From the NCBI GenBank assembly GCA_934045905.1, contig OW203766.1, forward strand, positions 16,858,309 to 16,922,308: a DNA stretch of 64,000 nucleotides. The letters are read 5' to 3'. Positions 54,438 through 64,000 of this stretch are shown here, piece by piece. Position 1 is the first letter of the stretch, and each line of letters opens with the position of its first letter. A program made the translations under genes and the position numbers. The notes under the pieces are model-generated. The model searched no databases, had not been told where the DNA came from, and worked only from the letters and a program-made list of their open reading frames with translations. The stretch is from Leuctra nigra (taxonomy: Eukaryota; Arthropoda; Insecta; Plecoptera; Leuctridae).

Positions 54438-55442
54438 AAGAAGTATAGGTCAGATGTGTAAAATCAGATGTGTGTCAGATGCGGTGCTCGCTCATCAACG
54501 CGTTACACAGAGCGTATTCCTAGTTTAAATCAATTAGCAGACGACTATAATTTAATTTTGGCTGCAATCTCAACAATAATTCTACTTGCGTGCGTATTCT
54601 AAACTTCTAAGTGGCAATGAGCCACTATGTCAGTTCGGAAACTAACTTGTTGATAGGCGATGAGATTGATTCTATGATAAAGTTCGTTCACGTTTAGAAT
54701 ATCAAGCCTAAATGGCGGCCGTGTACTACTGTAGTCAAGCGAACGTATACGTACACATGTAGGTAAATAAAAATCAATACAATAATCAACAAAATATGTC
54801 TAGTACCACTGAAGATAAAAATCAATCAATTTTATTGAATATTTCTAATATTTTTTACTATTAAATATTGTGTATTTCATATAATTTATACAATTTCAAT
54901 AATCCAAATAAGAAAGTCTTGCCATTGACAGGGTAGTGTTCACGTGAACGACCAATGGACGACGTGATAGACCAAAACGTCAGAAATATTCTAAACGTGA
55001 ACGAACTTTAGAGTGGCGTGGGTGAAAGGTCAACATATTTGACTGGACACGAAGAATATTGTACATTTGTAAATAAAATAAAAAATCTGGCCAAGTGACT
55101 AATTACCTACTGAACCTAAGAAACACAGATTATTATGGAGTTTTCCCTGAGGGAAATCTATTTATCAAATAATGGATTGATAGGAAGCATGAAAATTTTG
55201 AGAAAATGTAAAGTTTGTCACTTCCCAAATTTTTCATAATCAATTGTAATTATTTTTAACGTGATTTTAGTAGCTGTTTAATTTCAAAAATCATTCAACT
55301 TCAAAGTGAGTAGACAAAGACAATGCATCACACATAATAGGTATAAATTTCATCATTGAATTACACAAACAAAAAGTCACACGAGTGATGAAATTTGACA
55401 AAAGTCTTGATTCTTCTGTCCTGGTTGTCACACACATCCAAT

Positions 55443-55455
55443 TCAGTGACGAATC
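55443..55455 (-). CDS. Peptide gene possible last coding exon
   Basis: After acceptor TTCATGTTGCAG the frame reads a few codons and stops at TGA (55445-55443). Other frames stay open longer, so the end is uncertain. Confidence 0.35.
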
Positions 55456-58400
55456 CTGCAACATGAATTAGCCATTTAGTTATTTACCACATATTAGTCA
55501 ACGTGTAAGAATGTATTGGATGCCTTGAACATTTACCCTCCAGGAGTATCATCAGATCCTCCGATATCTCTTACAACGACTGGCTCTGAAAGTAGAAACA
55601 AAAATAGGCTTAACTCATCATTAAAGGTCGTGACCTACAAGGATTCCCCCCGACGACTGCCACCTTAGCGCGGTGGTGGGGTTTGTGTTGGCCAATGATC
55701 CACTGCAGCTAGCCGCAGTGGTATCAAATAAGTGATTCAATTAAGGAGATGGACAGGAATACATGACAAGCAGTATCTATCATAGTGGATTCACTGTAAC
55801 TCTGAAGAACTATTACGGTGATAATTTCTAAGCATTAAATTTGCCCCTTTTCATGTCCCTCCATCCCTTAATTGTTTACACATTTAATGCACTCCGCTTC
55901 TTGAAGACACATCGTATGATATCACTATTGGTTCTGAAAGTAGAAGCGGACCGTGAAAAGCGTGAAACGGTGCCGTTTTCGTCTTCTTCATCTTCGTGTT
56001 CCATATTCAAAAAATACAAAATTAAAATATTGGTGCATTGTTTTTGTGCATTTAAAGTAGAGATGATTGACTTTTGACTATCAAAATTATATACTATTGT
56101 TTTATACACAAAGCTCCAATGTTGTTTTATTTGTACATTTAATTATTATTTTTAAATGAACGTGTTGACATGGATACATTTCTTGATATCTTTTGATATC
56201 TTTACTTTCCAATTACGAAGTTTAAGATTTCCCTATATCTCCTATATCTAGTGGAGCGGTCGCTCCACCCAGCCAAGTCGTACCGTACACTCACACTCAC
56301 TCAACATACCGTAAATGCCTAATAAACTGAGGAGCAGACCAAACACTTTTACTGTAAGCAACAACAAGGCAATTTCGGCCTACTGGATCTTAAAATTCGA
56401 AAATCTCACATTGTTGCGAAATATCTTAATTTCGAGCTATGGCCCACCCCACCCCCTATACCAAATTTGGGAACAACACGTTATGTCATTTGCGAGCAAA
56501 ACCAAAATATACTTGGCGCATTGTTTTTAAGGGCATTATAGGTATATTAGATTTTTGGCATATGCTTCTTAACTATTAATACATGATGCGCCAAGTATAT
56601 TTTGGTTTTTAAAATTAAGTTTTGACTTGGCCCATTTTTTGATATCACTACCTTTCGGTGCTGGATTTTTAGATTTCTTCTATTTTTTATAGTTGAAGAG
56701 ACTTGGCTGGTATTTTTACACGGAGTGTTTTTAATGGGGATATCTACTATAGATATTCATTCATCACGCTATCAAACATAATTGAATAGGACATCACCTG
56801 CACTTTTCTTCTTTCTGACAACTATTTCTTTAACTACTACTGCACGAGCACTCCTCTTCTTGAAACCGTTCATATCATCTGACACTACTGATTCTGAAAG
56901 TAGAAGCAATGTTAATCATGATTATTCAAGATCATCTCGCTGGTTCTGAAAGTAGATGCATGTATCAGCCTAAACCATCATTACATAAGGTAATCAAAGG
57001 GATATCATTGTTGTTAAACTAACTCACTAGATCGCTGCTCACTAGCACTCCTCTTCTTGAAACCGCTGATATCATCTATCACTATTGGTTCTGAAAGTAG
57101 AAGCAAGAGTGTGTTATTCATCATTACTCAAGGTCATCTTGCTATAGGACGTAATATTGTTTAAACAAACTCACCAGCGCTCCTCTTCTTGAACCCTGTG
57201 AGATCATCTATCACTATTGGTTCTGAAAGTAGAAGCATTGTTAAGCATGATTATTCAAGGTCATCTCGCTGGTTCTGAAAGTAGATGCATGTATCAGCCT
57301 AAACCATCATTACATAAGGTAATCAAAGGGATATCATTGTTGTTAAACTAACTCACTAGATCGCTGCTCACTAGCACTCCTCTTCTTGAAACCGCTGATA
57401 TCATCTATCACTATTGGTTCTGAAAGTAGAAGCAAGAGTGTGTTATTCATCATTACTCAAGGTCATCTTGCTATAGGACGTAATATTGTTTAAACAAACT
57501 CACCAGCGCTCCTCTTCTTGAACCCTGTGAGATCATCTATCACTATTGGTTCTGAAAGTAGAAGCATTGTTAAGCATGATTATTCAAGGTCATCTCGCTG
57601 GTTCTGAAAGTAGATGCATGTATCAGCCTAAACCATCATTACATAAGGTAATCAAAGGGATATCATTGTTGTTAAACTAACTCACTAGATCGCTGCTCAC
57701 TAGCACTCCTCTTCTTGAAACCTGAGATATCATCTATCACTACTGGTTCTGAAAGTAGAAGCAAGAGTGTGTTATTCATCATTACTCAAGGTCATCTTGC
57801 TATAGGACGTAATATTGTTTAAACAAACTCACCAGCGCTCCTCTTCTTGAAACCTGTGGGATCATCTGTCACTATTGGTTCTGAAAGTAGAAGCATTGTT
57901 AAGCATGATTATTCAAGGTCATCTCGCTGGTTCTGAAAGTAGAAGCATGTATCAGCCTAAACCATCATTACATAAGGTAATCAAAGGCATATCATTGTTG
58001 TTAAACTAACTCACTAGATCGCTGCTCACTAGCACTTCTCTTCTTGAAACCTGAGATATCATCTATCACTACTGGTTCTGAAAGTAGAAGTAAGAGTGTG
58101 TCATTCTGCATTACTCAAGGTCATCTTGCTATAGGACGTAATATTGTTTAAACAAACTCACCTGCGCTCCTCTTCTTGAAACCTGTGGGATCATCTGTCA
58201 CTATTGGTTCTGAAAGTAGAAGCATTGTTAAGCATGATTATTCAAGGTCATCTCGCTGGTTCTGAAAGTAGAAGCATGTATCAGCCTAAACCATCATTAC
58301 ATAAGGTAATCAAAGGGATATCATTGTTGTTAAACTAACTCACTAGATCGCTGCTCACTAGCACTCCTCTTCTTGAAACCGCTGATATCATCTATCACTA

Positions 58401-60567
58401 CTGGTTCTGAAAGTAGAAGCAAGAGTGTGTTATTCATCATTACTCAAGGTCATCTTGCTATAGGACGTAATATTGTTTAAACAAACTCACCTGCGCCACC
58501 GTTTTTGACACCCGCGGTATCATCAACGATTGCTGCAACATTTATCAACGATTACATAGTACGAAAACAAAGTTTAAGAAAAGGTTACATATACTCCATC
58601 AAAAATAGGTAAGTACAGACAATTATTTGTGTGCTATGAATTGCACTCAAAGGTTATCTATATTATTAAAAACCCAAATAAAACTATTGCGTTGTCGAAA
58701 GAGAGTAAGTAACGACGGCATACACTAACATTTCTGCTCAAGAATAACTTATTATTCTTATAATAATAAATATTATTATAACAAAACAATAAAACAAAAA
58801 AGCACGTTAGGTTTTTATGTCGATATTTGCATTGCAAAAATATAGCTTGGCAGCCGCTGTATTGGAGAAAATAAGGAACACAACTGACCTCTGGTGGATT
58901 TTGTGGTACTAAGTAAATGGCGGCTATCAAGGGCGCATTTGCATAAATATAAATACAAATATTTGATATAGTTGTTTGTTATGGCCAAGAATGTAAATTT
59001 ATAACTAAATATCTATTTCATTTGTTTTTTGTTTTTTCACTGCTTTATGGAAACACGAAATGTAAAAACAGACAAATTAATATGTGGATAGTAGCCATCT
59101 TAGTAGCCATCTTGCCAGAAGTGGCTCCATCACGGATCACTTATTTGTGGGAATATTAATCAGTAACTTGTTCACTGCACAAATAGAATTATTTTGTTAC
59201 CTCCTTTATATCGACCTTGTACCTATTTTATTATTTTCAAAATATTAACTTCTAGCAATAACTAAAATATAATCATAGTAACAAAATTTTTCAAATGAAG
59301 GTTGTGGTCCTTCATACTACGAGGAAAACGCTCTGTGAAACGCGTTGGGGAGCGAGACTTCGTACTACATGCATGCGATTTGATACGCGTTTGTAAGTCC
59401 CTGCTCTACAGGCCTTGGACTGAGGCATCAAGATAGCACTGATTAAATATTTGAAATTTTTGGCATAAAATTGCAATTTCAAGATTATCGAATAAAATGT
59501 CCTTAAATGACAATAACTTTTGAAAATAACGACAGATTAGTCTTGGCAAAAATACCTAAAATGTTGGTACCACTACCAATGACCATGCAAAGTTTTAAGT
59601 TGATCGGTCAAACAGTTATAGTAATGTAAAAAATCACATAATAAATGTATTTTAATTTTAACCAATCAAGGGATTTCCATGAAATTTTTATTCCTAGAAC
59701 TATAAGACGGCCTCAACATATTATGTGAAAAATTTCGATTTGATACGTCGAACGATTTTCATTCATCAACCAATCAGAGGATCCTCTCAAAAACGATTCC
59801 AGATACCTCTAAGATTATATTCATGTGTGCAAAATTTCAGATCGATTGGTTGAACGGTTTGGGGTTGAGGGTGAAGGGGCTCTCGCAATTCAAACACAGA
59901 GAGTAGTTGAAGGTGTTAGCAGACTTCCCCAAGTAACATATTATAAATATTTATTTTCGAAAAATAGTGATTTGCAAGATGGTAGACAGTTGGATTATTC
60001 AGCTTTATGCTTTTAAGTAAGTTTAGTAAATCAATATTTAAATGGTCAGAAATCCAATCATGTGTTCTTAAAAGGGAAGTAGGGTTAAAGACGACCTAAA
60101 CACTGTGGAGGTTTCTGCATGTGTCTTATTATTGAAAACTGTTCACTGTTGAAACTCACATCGACGAAAGATGAGTTCATCGTGCACTATTGCTGACAAA
60201 ATCCCAACAAATACCAAATCTGAAAAATAAATAATTTTGAATAATACAATTCAAGAGTTCTATTTAAATTGAAATACCGACCCACACAAACTAACCATGT
60301 ATAATCGGCGAAACATAAAACGGTATCTAATAAATCTGCATGACTGGTGGTAATGTTTCTTGACAATCGATCCTTTTTATTATCAATAAAATAAGAGCTC
60401 ACTTATTAGAGTTAGATGAGGAGGCTACATAGACTACTTCTGATGGTGCGATCAAATCATTTTCAGACAATTTTAATATAGTGAATACCGTTTTATCTTT
60501 TGTGAGTGTACGTTGGTAAGAATTGGTATTACTTACGCAGACAAATGACTAAAAGTTGAGTCCTCAT
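55443..60567 (-). CDS. Candidate novel multi-copy peptide precursor built from mini-exons
   Basis: Exons in transcript order: 60567-60537, 60219-60160, 58532-58491, then ten of 48 nt (58406-58359, 58209-58162, 58077-58030, 57880-57833, 57748-57701, 57551-57504, 57419-57372, 57222-57175, 57090-57043, 56893-56846), 55585-55537 and 55455-55443. Each acceptor is a pyrimidine tract ending in AG (mostly CTACTTTCAG); donors are mostly GTGAGT or GTGAGC. All internal junctions are phase 1 until the last. Sum 675 nt = 224 codons plus TGA. A signal peptide precedes 16-residue repeats of P[IV]V[IT]DD..GFKKRSA; KKR is a proprotein-convertase-type site, so 13-residue peptides could be released. No family recognised. 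Neuropeptide-like, gland effector or other secreted peptide are all possible. The 3' exons are less sure. Confidence 0.65.
55537..55585 (-). CDS. Peptide gene penultimate exon
   Basis: 49 nt after TTTCTACTTTCAG, encoding PVVVRDIGGSDDTPG. It keeps the P.VV.D pattern but lacks KKR. Donor GTAAAT, phase 2 out. Confidence 0.45.
55890..55942 (-). pseudogene. Decayed mini-exon of the peptide gene
   Basis: CTTCTACTTTCAG then AACCAATAGTGATATCATAC...TTCAAGAAGCGGAGTGCA. Clear relative of the 48-nt exons but with an internal indel that breaks the repeat frame, and no donor. Confidence 0.65.
56240..56742. repeat. Right arm and body of the split fold-back element
   Basis: Inverted copy of the 15960-16255 block (GGAGCGGTCGCTCCACCCAG) followed by the TACTTGGCGCAT arm ending ACACGGAGTGTTTTTAATGG. 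It falls between mini-exon 13 and the decayed exon. Confidence 0.7.
56846..56893 (-). CDS. Peptide gene mini-exon 13, diverged
   Basis: 48 nt, SVVSDDMNGFKKRSA. Its donor would be GTGCAG, weaker than the others. Confidence 0.5.
57043..57090 (-). CDS. Peptide gene mini-exon 12
   Basis: 48 nt, PIVIDDISGFKKRSA, donor GTGAGC. Confidence 0.65.
57175..57222 (-). CDS. Peptide gene mini-exon 11
   Basis: 48 nt, PIVIDDLTGFKKRSA, donor GTGAGT. Confidence 0.65.
57372..57419 (-). CDS. Peptide gene mini-exon 10
   Basis: 48 nt, PIVIDDISGFKKRSA, donor GTGAGC. Confidence 0.65.
57504..57551 (-). CDS. Peptide gene mini-exon 9
   Basis: 48 nt, PIVIDDLTGFKKRSA, donor GTGAGT. Confidence 0.65.
57701..57748 (-). 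CDS. Peptide gene mini-exon 8
   Basis: 48 nt, PVVIDDISGFKKRSA, donor GTGAGC. Confidence 0.65.
57833..57880 (-). CDS. Peptide gene mini-exon 7
   Basis: 48 nt, PIVTDDPTGFKKRSA, donor GTGAGT. Confidence 0.65.
58030..58077 (-). CDS. Peptide gene mini-exon 6
   Basis: 48 nt, PVVIDDISGFKKRSA, donor GTGAGC. Confidence 0.65.
58162..58209 (-). CDS. Peptide gene mini-exon 5
   Basis: 48 nt, PIVTDDPTGFKKRSA, donor GTGAGT. Confidence 0.65.
58359..58406 (-). CDS. Peptide gene mini-exon 4
   Basis: 48 nt, PVVIDDISGFKKRSA, acceptor CTACTTTCAG, donor GTGAGC. Confidence 0.65.
58491..58532 (-). CDS. Peptide gene exon 3: diverged 42-nt founder-like mini-exon
   Basis: Encodes IVDDTAGVKNGGA, matching the repeat pattern but two codons shorter and lacking KKR. 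Acceptor GATAAATGTTGCAG, donor GTGAGT. It lies at the 5' edge of the array. Confidence 0.6.
59315..59880 (+). repeat. Dispersed repeat, AACGCGTTGGGGAGCGAG family
   Basis: AGGAAAACGCTCTGTGAAAC head and AAATTTCAGATCGATTGGTT near the end, as at 10500-11730. Confidence 0.55.
60160..60219 (-). CDS. Peptide gene exon 2: hydrophobic core and cleavage region
   Basis: 60 nt after TTATTTTTCAG, encoding LVFVGILSAIVHDELIFRR and ending at a GTGAGT donor in phase 1. Together with exon 1 it gives a typical signal peptide, probably cut after LSA, then an acidic spacer ending in RR. Confidence 0.6.
60298..60508. mobile_element. Family A MITE, 29 bp from peptide-gene exon 1
   Basis: CATAAAACGGTATCTAA...GAATACCGTTTTATCTTTTG then TGAGTG. 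It lies in intron 1 of the peptide gene. Confidence 0.65.
60537..60567 (-). CDS. Peptide gene exon 1: start codon and signal-peptide start
   Basis: ATG then RTQLLVICL, 31 nt, ending at a strong GTAAGT donor in phase 1. No further upstream exon was sought successfully. Confidence 0.55.
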
Positions 60568-62231
60568 GACGAATCGTCTTCCTTCAAAGTTGCTGTTGAG
60601 ACGAAAAGATACCTAGACCGATACCGATGAAGTTCAAAGCTACAGTGCTTCTTGCCTTGGCCTTCCACAGTTCTAATACTTGCTGTTACTACCCAAAACT
60701 TAGATAGTAGCCAAGTAATTCATGCTGTGATATTTTAATCGTTATATAACTTCAAGTAGGAAAACCCAAACCCCATAAAAAAAACATCCGTGTAAATATA
60801 CCAGCCAAGTCTTCTAGAATAAAGAACATGAAGGAAATAAAATGTATCCAAAAATGGGCCAAGTCAACACGTTCACTCAAAAATTATTTTAAAAAATCTA
60901 AAAATATTTGGCACACCGTGTAAGTAACTAGAGTATAACATGTGTTTTTGCCAGAAATAAAATATCACGATGTTAAATGCACTAAATAAACGATGCGCTA
61001 AATATAAAAAAAAATTAAATGAACGAGTCGACTTAAACCCATTGTAATTTTACTACTTTTCAGTGTTAATTTTTTTGATTTTTCTGTTATGTTTTAGTTA
61101 TTTTTTTAGTAAATTCTTTGTTTCAGTAATATATACAATTTGTAACACATACCTGTTGGAGAATGATTAATTCCTTTTAAAAATACGCCAATTTCTATTT
61201 GGTTAATAAAAAAATGTTATGTTCTAAATAGTTCAATAAAATATATTCTAAGTAGAAAGTTTAGTTCCAATACAAGTCCAGCTATTTTAGATATATGACG
61301 TCACTTCCGGATTCAAAAATGGCGGCCGAGACTTGGCTCAAATTTAAAACATCTCAACAATGTGAGATTTTCCAGTGTTGAGATCCAGCAGGCCGAAAAT
61401 GCAATTTTGATGCTTCATAAAAGTTTTTGGTTGCTCCATGATTTTTTATATTACAGTTATGCATTTTAACGGTAAGAGCGGAAGTAAGTGTACCGTACGA
61501 CTTGGCTGAGTGGAGCTATCTATCTTTTAGATCGTTCAGATTAGCCCTTCCAGCAACAATATCATTATTACCAACTACCAAGGTTTTTTTAAGCAGATAG
61601 GCTCTATCTTTCTTGATAAACATGTAAATTTAGTAAAAAAAACTACCTCCAAACGTACATTAATGTTAGTAATATATATTATACTCAGTGTTTTTGTTTG
61701 TGATAAATATTTGATCATTTTTTAGCTTAATTAGTTTTGATAACAAATTATGAATCACAAACTCCTGAAATGAAAAATAGCTAGACTGAAATTGCCTAAA
61801 TGTTTAACATGCAAAATAAAAGGTATTGAGTTTTATCCAACTATGCAAAGTGATGATTTCATACAAATTTTCGAAATACTATGAAACTCGAAACTCTACA
61901 ATAAACTGTGTGCATTTAATTAAACTCATATGCAGTATTGTTCAATTTTCTTTGATAATTAGGAAAATGCTCGGTGTAACGCGTTGATGAGCGACACTTG
62001 TTCGTATACGCGCAACACCTCCAACCCAACTCCAGTGATGTGTCGAAAACTAATAAATTAATTGTGGGAAATATATTAAATAAAAAAATATAATAAAATT
62101 TCACATTGCTCTTTGACGCTATTCTGTATATAAATAAAATATAATCTCAACATTAACCTATTCCCCATTGTTTTAGTACTTTGTTTGAAATGTTTAATTG
62201 TTTTATATGATTTGGTTTTTTAAAGTTAAGT
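60568..62231. other. Repeat fragments, no gene recognised
   Basis: Holds a diverged fold-back arm (60775-61000), an ACTTCCGG...AATGGCGGC block (61303-61325) with ACTTGGCTGAGTGGAGC (61500), and an AACGCGTTGATGAGCGA head (61975). Confidence 0.5.
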
Positions 62232-62282
62232 TTTGTCCTGAAGAAGGTCCAAACATATGGACCGAAACTGTTGACATTACCT
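62232..62282 (+). ncRNA. Hammerhead-ribozyme-like motif (+)
   Basis: GTC|CTGAAGA|AGGTCC-loop-GGACC|GAAAC..GTT|GAC. The core fits CUGANGA...GAAA, helix II GGTCC/GGACC pairs, and helix I GTC/GAC pairs briefly. Helix III would be minimal, as in dimeric hammerheads of Penelope-like elements. No catalysis can be claimed. Confidence 0.45.
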
Positions 62283-62359
62283 ACAAATAAACTATTACAG
62301 GATTAAATATCCCAATCAAGATGATTTTAATAATTGTAATAATCCTGAATCTTTAAAAA

Positions 62360-62452
62360 CTTTTATAAATAACAAGGATTGATTGTCAAGGAACCTGACC
62401 AGTAGCCAATCCGTTTTGTGCAAAGTACCGTTTTTTATTGGTTTGAGTGTAC
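62360..62452. mobile_element. Family A MITE, other half
   Basis: AACAAGGATTGATTGTCAAG...ACCGTTTTTTATTGGTTTGA GTG, preceded by TAAACTATTACAGGATTAAA TATCCCAATC. Complements the half at 54083-54214. Confidence 0.6.
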
Positions 62453-62749
62453 ATACCTGGGCATTCTAAACATTTTCGTGCAAGACCACGTGAGTATTAG
62501 ATCATAGCCAACTGACATTACGTGGTTGAAAACACCACATTTCAACCACGAAATGTCAGTTGGCTATGGTTAGATATTGCACTACTCTCATATAATTAGA
62601 GCTGACATTTTGCTGCGGTTCTACACTAGATCTAAATTGTATTTTAATACGTCAGTAGCTGAAAATGTAATCATGGGAAATTTTTAAATTTTAGTCATAA
62701 TTATTATTCTTGGGACATTTTGTCATGTTTTAAATTTATTGAAAATATG

Positions 62750-62797
62750 TATGTCTACAGTTTCGATCTGTATGTTTACATCTTCTTCAGGACAGTA
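62750..62797 (-). ncRNA. Hammerhead-ribozyme-like motif (-)
   Basis: Minus strand GTC|CTGAAGA..GATGT-AAACAT-ACAGATC|GAAAC.GTA|GAC. Same core as the motif at 62232, opposite strand, weaker helix II. Confidence 0.4.
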
Positions 62798-63107
62798 TAT
62801 TCACAAACTTTTAATTGAGAAACAATTGGTTTCAAAAGAAAATACATTGACGGATTATGAAAATCGGCTCGGAAAATGGAAATAATTTGTAGATAACCTT
62901 GGTCTTACAATATCTGTAATCACATGTCTTTGATGTATGACAAAACATCAGCTATTGCCGTATAAATAGAGCTTGATGGTGGTCCTATTGTAATAACGAT
63001 CAAAATTTGGATTTAGGACCAGCTTTTGATAATGTTTAATGAGATCACGTTGTTGCATGCTCTTTCATTGTTCTGTCAATGAAACTACTTAGATTACTTG
63101 TCGAATA

Positions 63108-63730
63108 AGTCTGACAACACTGTCGCCACGGCGCGTATATGAGCAGTGTTGCCAGGTGATATTGAAAACCACGGCGTCTTTGAAACCACGGACAAGTGTC
63201 AAGCAACTGACAACACTGTCGCCACGGCACGTGTGTGAGCAGTGTTGCCAGGTGATATTAAAAACCACGGCGTCGTGTGCGAAGCCGCGGACAAGTGTCA
63301 AGCAGTCTGACAACACTGTCGCCACGGCACGTGTATATGAGCAGTGTTGCCAGGTGATATTGAAAACCACGGCGTCTTTGAAACCACGGACAAGTGTCAA
63401 GTCAATCTGACAACAATGTCGCCACGGCACGCGTATTAGCAGTGTTGCCAGGTGATATTAAAAACCACGGCGTCGTGTGCGAAGCCGCGGACAAGTGTCA
63501 AGCAGTCTGACAACACTGTCGCCACGGCACGTGTTTATGAGCAGTGTTGCCAGGTGATATTGAAAACCACGGCGTCTTTGAAACCGCGGACAAGTGTCAA
63601 GCAGTCTGACAACACTGTCGCCACGGCGCGTGTATGAGCAGTGTTGTCAGGTGGAAACCACGGCGGCTGTTAAACCGAGATGTCGAACAAGTCTGGCAAC
63701 AATGTCGCCACGTCACGTGACTGCACAGTG
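63108..63730. repeat. ~88-bp minisatellite
   Basis: About six or seven tandem units with TGACAACACTGTCGCCACGG, AGCAGTGTTGCCAGGTGATA and AAACCACGGACAAGTGTCAAG, alternating two variants (TCTTTGAAACC and TCGTGTGCGAAGCC). Open frames on both strands come from the repeat. Confidence 0.88.
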
Positions 63731-64000
63731 TTGCCGGATGAGGTGGTAATTGAAAAACACCGTGCCTCATGTTTTTCCACGTGTACACGCCGTGTAGGTG
63801 ACAGAATACAGATTAATAGCGGGTGTTACAAGCACTTTTACATCTGTTCCCCCTACCTACATTTCAGAGTCGATGTGGCAACATGGTAATGTGGGGCGTA
63901 TTGTGGATGAGGATTTTATTAGAAAATAGTTTCACAGAATTCTACGAAAACATGTTTTCATATTATACACGTTTTTATTAAACTTTTATGACTTTTTTCA

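Larger units (their letters stand above)
56914..58560 (-). repeat. Five copies of a 329-bp unit holding two mini-exons each
   Basis: Mini-exon left edges recur at exact 329-bp steps: 57043, 57372, 57701, 58030, 58359, and 57175, 57504, 57833, 58162, 58491. Each full unit also holds an orphan CTACTTTCAG acceptor (GCATCTACTTTCAG|AACCAGCG) not followed by an open exon. Units are almost identical, introns included. Confidence 0.9.

Noticed and set aside
55876..56109. Minus-strand 77-codon frame ending FKKRSALNV
   Set aside because: The end is the decayed mini-exon read in a shifted frame, and the rest is intron; not a separate gene.
56914..58560. Regularly spaced repeats resembling a CRISPR or satellite
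   Set aside because: Repeats carry matched splice sites and an open phase-1 frame, which fits mini-exons; spacers are repeated, not unique.
60628..60705. Plus-strand ATG with MKFKATVLLALAF, signal-peptide-like
   Set aside because: Only 25 codons before a stop, no matching downstream exons on this strand, and it lies just upstream of peptide-gene exon 1 on the opposite strand. Could be chance.

Overview
The window is nuclear DNA of an animal, almost certainly an arthropod and probably an insect. It holds spliced genes with GT/AG introns, AT-rich introns and GC-rich exons, many short inverted-repeat transposons, tRNA- and 5S-derived SINEs, and an intact LINE-type retrotransposon. The order of insect cannot be settled from the sequence. 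Nothing bacterial or viral was seen.

Three conserved genes were reassembled exon by exon from splice sites, reading phase and family motifs. (1) Bases 167-17659 on the minus strand hold the N-terminal half of a type-C leucine-rich-repeat GPCR (relaxin-receptor-like, Lgr3/Lgr4 type): a signal-peptide exon, one LDL-receptor class A domain, a linker, a cysteine-rich LRR cap and nine LRRs. The 7TM part lies beyond the left edge. (2) Bases 19173-22907 on the minus strand hold a complete three-exon SRA1 gene. (3) From 23260 on the plus strand runs C2CD5 (CDP138), 17 coding exons up to 47515. Its last exon or exons were not found. SRA1 and C2CD5 are head-to-head with about 350 bp between their start codons.

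Bases 55443-60567 on the minus strand appear to hold an undescribed secreted peptide-precursor gene. A two-exon signal peptide is followed by a chain of tiny exons. Ten are exactly 48 nt, all symmetric phase 1, and each encodes one 16-residue repeat of the type [E/K]P[I/V]V[I/T]DD..GFKKRSA, in which KKR is a tribasic cleavage site. The exons lie in five head-to-tail copies of a 329-bp unit. The full model sums to 225 codons in one frame. This is the most interesting item.

A second theme is tandem amplification across splice junctions. In the receptor gene a 92/84-bp array carries about 20 copies of the LDLa 3' splice site, and a roughly 52-bp array carries about 27 copies of the LRR-cap 5' splice site. 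In C2CD5, a 153-bp in-frame duplication doubles a 3' splice site and most of exon 13.

The rest is mobile DNA. An antisense LINE at about 31290-36000 (ORF1 with an esterase-like fold, ORF2 endonuclease plus reverse transcriptase) sits in C2CD5 intron 7. There are several hAT-like MITEs with 8-bp target duplications, TA-flanked, TTAA-flanked and Harbinger-like MITEs, three tRNA-derived SINEs, an inverted pair of tRNA-like units, an inverted pair of 5S-derived SINEs, two hammerhead-ribozyme-like motifs, and long hairpins. Most other open frames in the window are shadows, satellite frames or transposon fragments.
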